Source: Mycobacteroides salmoniphilum (GTDB lineage Bacteria > Actinomycetota > Actinomycetes > Mycobacteriales > Mycobacteriaceae). From it: DNA of 64,000 nucleotides. The notes under the pieces were generated by a model, which made no database searches, was not told the DNA's origin, and saw only the letters and a list, made by a program, of their open reading frames with translations. Positions 62,756 through 64,000 of this stretch are shown piece by piece. The position numbers and the translations under genes were made by a program. How positions within the stretch are numbered: position 1 is the first letter of the stretch; every line of letters begins with the position of its first letter. The stretch covers positions 4,030,001 to 4,094,000 of the forward strand of contig NZ_CP024633.1 of the NCBI RefSeq assembly GCF_004924335.1. The letters are read 5' to 3'.

Positions 62756-64000
62756 TCAGATTCGCAGTTCGCGAAAGAACTCGTAGACACGCATGATCCA
62801 GAAACACAGCGGGAACACCATCGCGATGGCGACGTACTCGAGAATCTCGACCTGACGGCGCATCACGGGCGAGAACACCAGCCGGGGTGCGACGATTCCG
62901 CACAGCACGATCAGCGCGATGAAACCAATCATGGCCGCCGCCGCTGCCACCTGGCCATCCCGCACGTACAGGCCGTTCTTGGTGATCGCCACGACCGCGA
63001 TCATCAGGCCACCGCCAACCAGCGTCGCCGACTGGATCAGATCGTGATGACTGCGCCCACGAAGGCAAAGCACGGTTGCCACCGCGGCGCAGAACGCCGA
63101 ACCCTGCCAATAAAATCCGTCGCTGACATCGACACTCAGGTAGCAGCCGGCGGCGGCCGCAATCGCGGCAGCCACCAGCATGCCGGTCAGGTACGCGTTG
63201 GCGCGCCGCAGCTGCCCGACCATACCCTCCTCGGTGGGGATGATCTGCTTGCCAACGGCGTTCACGCCTTCGACCGTGGTCCCACCCTGGGTTTCGATGT
63301 CGTCGAGCGGCTCACCGGCGGTTGGCACCCGCGGTATCGGCAGCTTCGACAGCATGATGGTGATCCGCGGCGAGATGTAAACCACCACAACCGCCAACGT
63401 CGCGACCGCGGCGCCGACCGCACGCTGCGGCGGGTCCCACAACAGCGCGGCCGTAGCGCTGGCCCCACCCAGCGCGGATAGGGTCATGACGGTTGTGTGC
63501 AGCGCGCGGCCGCTCCCGGTGATCAGAACCATCGCCAGCGAGGCCAGCGCCGTCAGCCCGAACGCCATCGGCAAGGCCTTCACCCCGAATGCCTCCGGCA
63601 CCATGTACAGGGAACCCGCGAAAAGCAGCGGTGTCGCAACGACCGCCGCCCACTGCGAACGCACTGCCCCGCCAGATCGGTGGGCGAGCACGCACGCGAT
63701 AACCACACCCAGCACGCCCAGGCCGAGCACAGTCCCGGCGAGGTACCGGTCGCCCGCGTGCCTTGGCAAGAGCAGCGCGACGGTGGTACTGGTGGCCAAT
63801 CCGACCGCCAAGTAGCCGAGCATCTGCCGGTTGTCGACGAACCACCTGGTCCAGGGCAGGTCGGTCCACGCCCCAGCTTCCCCGAGTTCTTCGACGTCAT
63901 CGAAGAGAAGCGGGCTCGCAGGCTGACCGATCTCCCGGATCGCCATCAGCTCCCCGGCGTAGATGTTTGCCTCCGACAACGACCGGCTCGGATCAATCGG
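62756..64000 (-). CDS. eccD: Type VII secretion protein EccD (partial)
   Basis: 414 residues to the window edge, with the reading frame still open there. About eleven membrane helices follow residue ~50 (GYLAVGLATSTTVALLLP; LGLGVLGVVIACVLAH; VVVVYISPRITIMLS; IGFIALIVLCGIVAPR), plus a cytosolic loop with VPTAGEPLDDIETQG. EccD forms the membrane pore ring scaffold. The usual N-terminal ubiquitin-like domain (~90 residues) would lie beyond 64000. It is on the minus strand, opposite to eccB. Confidence 0.92.
   Translation of the reverse strand, partial: PIDPSRSLSEANIYAGELMAIREIGQPASPLLFDDVEELGEAGAWTDLPWTRWFVDNRQMLGYLAVGLATSTTVALLLPRHAGDRYLAGTVLGLGVLGVVIACVLAHRSGGAVRSQWAAVVATPLLFAGSLYMVPEAFGVKALPMAFGLTALASLAMVLITGSGRALHTTVMTLSALGGASATAALLWDPPQRAVGAAVATLAVVVVYISPRITIMLSKLPIPRVPTAGEPLDDIETQGGTTVEGVNAVGKQIIPTEEGMVGQLRRANAYLTGMLVAAAIAAAAGCYLSVDVSDGFYWQGSAFCAAVATVLCLRGRSHHDLIQSATLVGGGLMIAVVAITKNGLYVRDGQVAAAAAMIGFIALIVLCGIVAPRLVFSPVMRRQVEILEYVAIAMVFPLCFWIMRVYEFFRELRI

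Overview
The window is high-GC actinobacterial chromosome from a mycobacterium. The basis is near-complete conservation of two gene orders known from M. tuberculosis (the KstR-controlled steroid block resembling Rv3520c-Rv3531c, and the block resembling Rv0433-Rv0427c), KstR and IdeR type operators, and an ESX (type VII) secretion locus with PE, PPE, EspG, EccA, EccB, EccD and EccE proteins. The species cannot be fixed from the sequence alone; a non-tuberculous, probably rapidly growing mycobacterium is my inference.

Region 1 (1-15.2 kb) is steroid/cholesterol catabolism: an F420-type oxidoreductase, a tandem DUF35 protein with the thiolase-like Ltp4 and Ltp3, an NTF2-like protein, FprA, a deazaflavin-type nitroreductase homologue, a gamma-carbonic-anhydrase-like protein, the Rieske oxygenase KshA with its Cys-rich neighbour, Dtd, a frameshifted FAD protein, and a sulfotransferase/SDR/DUF1214 operon facing an IclR regulator. 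Two good KstR operators (1193-1206, 7490-7503), an IdeR-type box before fprA and a perfect 16-bp operator in the IclR divergon are visible. Region 2 (15.3-18.3 kb) is cysD-cysNC, the sulfate-activation enzymes; its promoter carries a near copy of the IclR operator and a KstR-like site, tying PAPS supply to the sulfotransferase operon. Region 3 (18.2-23.5 kb) is conserved: YbdK-type ligase, SodC, VirR-like protein, DUF3263 protein, peptide deformylase, GNAT acetyltransferase and exonuclease III.

Region 4 (23.7 kb to the window end) is an ESX locus next to xthA. Its left part has a giant repeat-rich EspI/MinD-like ATPase, a DUF5336 membrane protein, an Esx pair, a set of membrane and sensor-like proteins with duplicated and decayed copies, and a toxin module: a YbaB-like protein, a WXG100-like protein, a 1900-residue CpnT-like multi-domain toxin ending in a TNT (NAD glycohydrolase) domain, and an overlapping putative immunity gene. 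The middle holds an EspG with two divergent substrate candidates and more anchored proteins. The right part is the secretion core: an operon of EspD/H-like, YbaB-like, EspC-like, EspA/E-like, PE, PPE, EspG and tandem-helical proteins, divergent from eccA, a second MinD-like ATPase and a small membrane protein, followed by eccE, eccB and eccD in alternating orientations. EccC and MycP are not in the window and would be expected beyond its right edge.

The most unusual content is the combination of the polyvalent TNT toxin with its own ESX apparatus, the family of proteins sharing an undescribed ~85-residue N-terminal module (four intact genes plus a decayed copy), and the inferred steroid-sulfation regulatory circuit.
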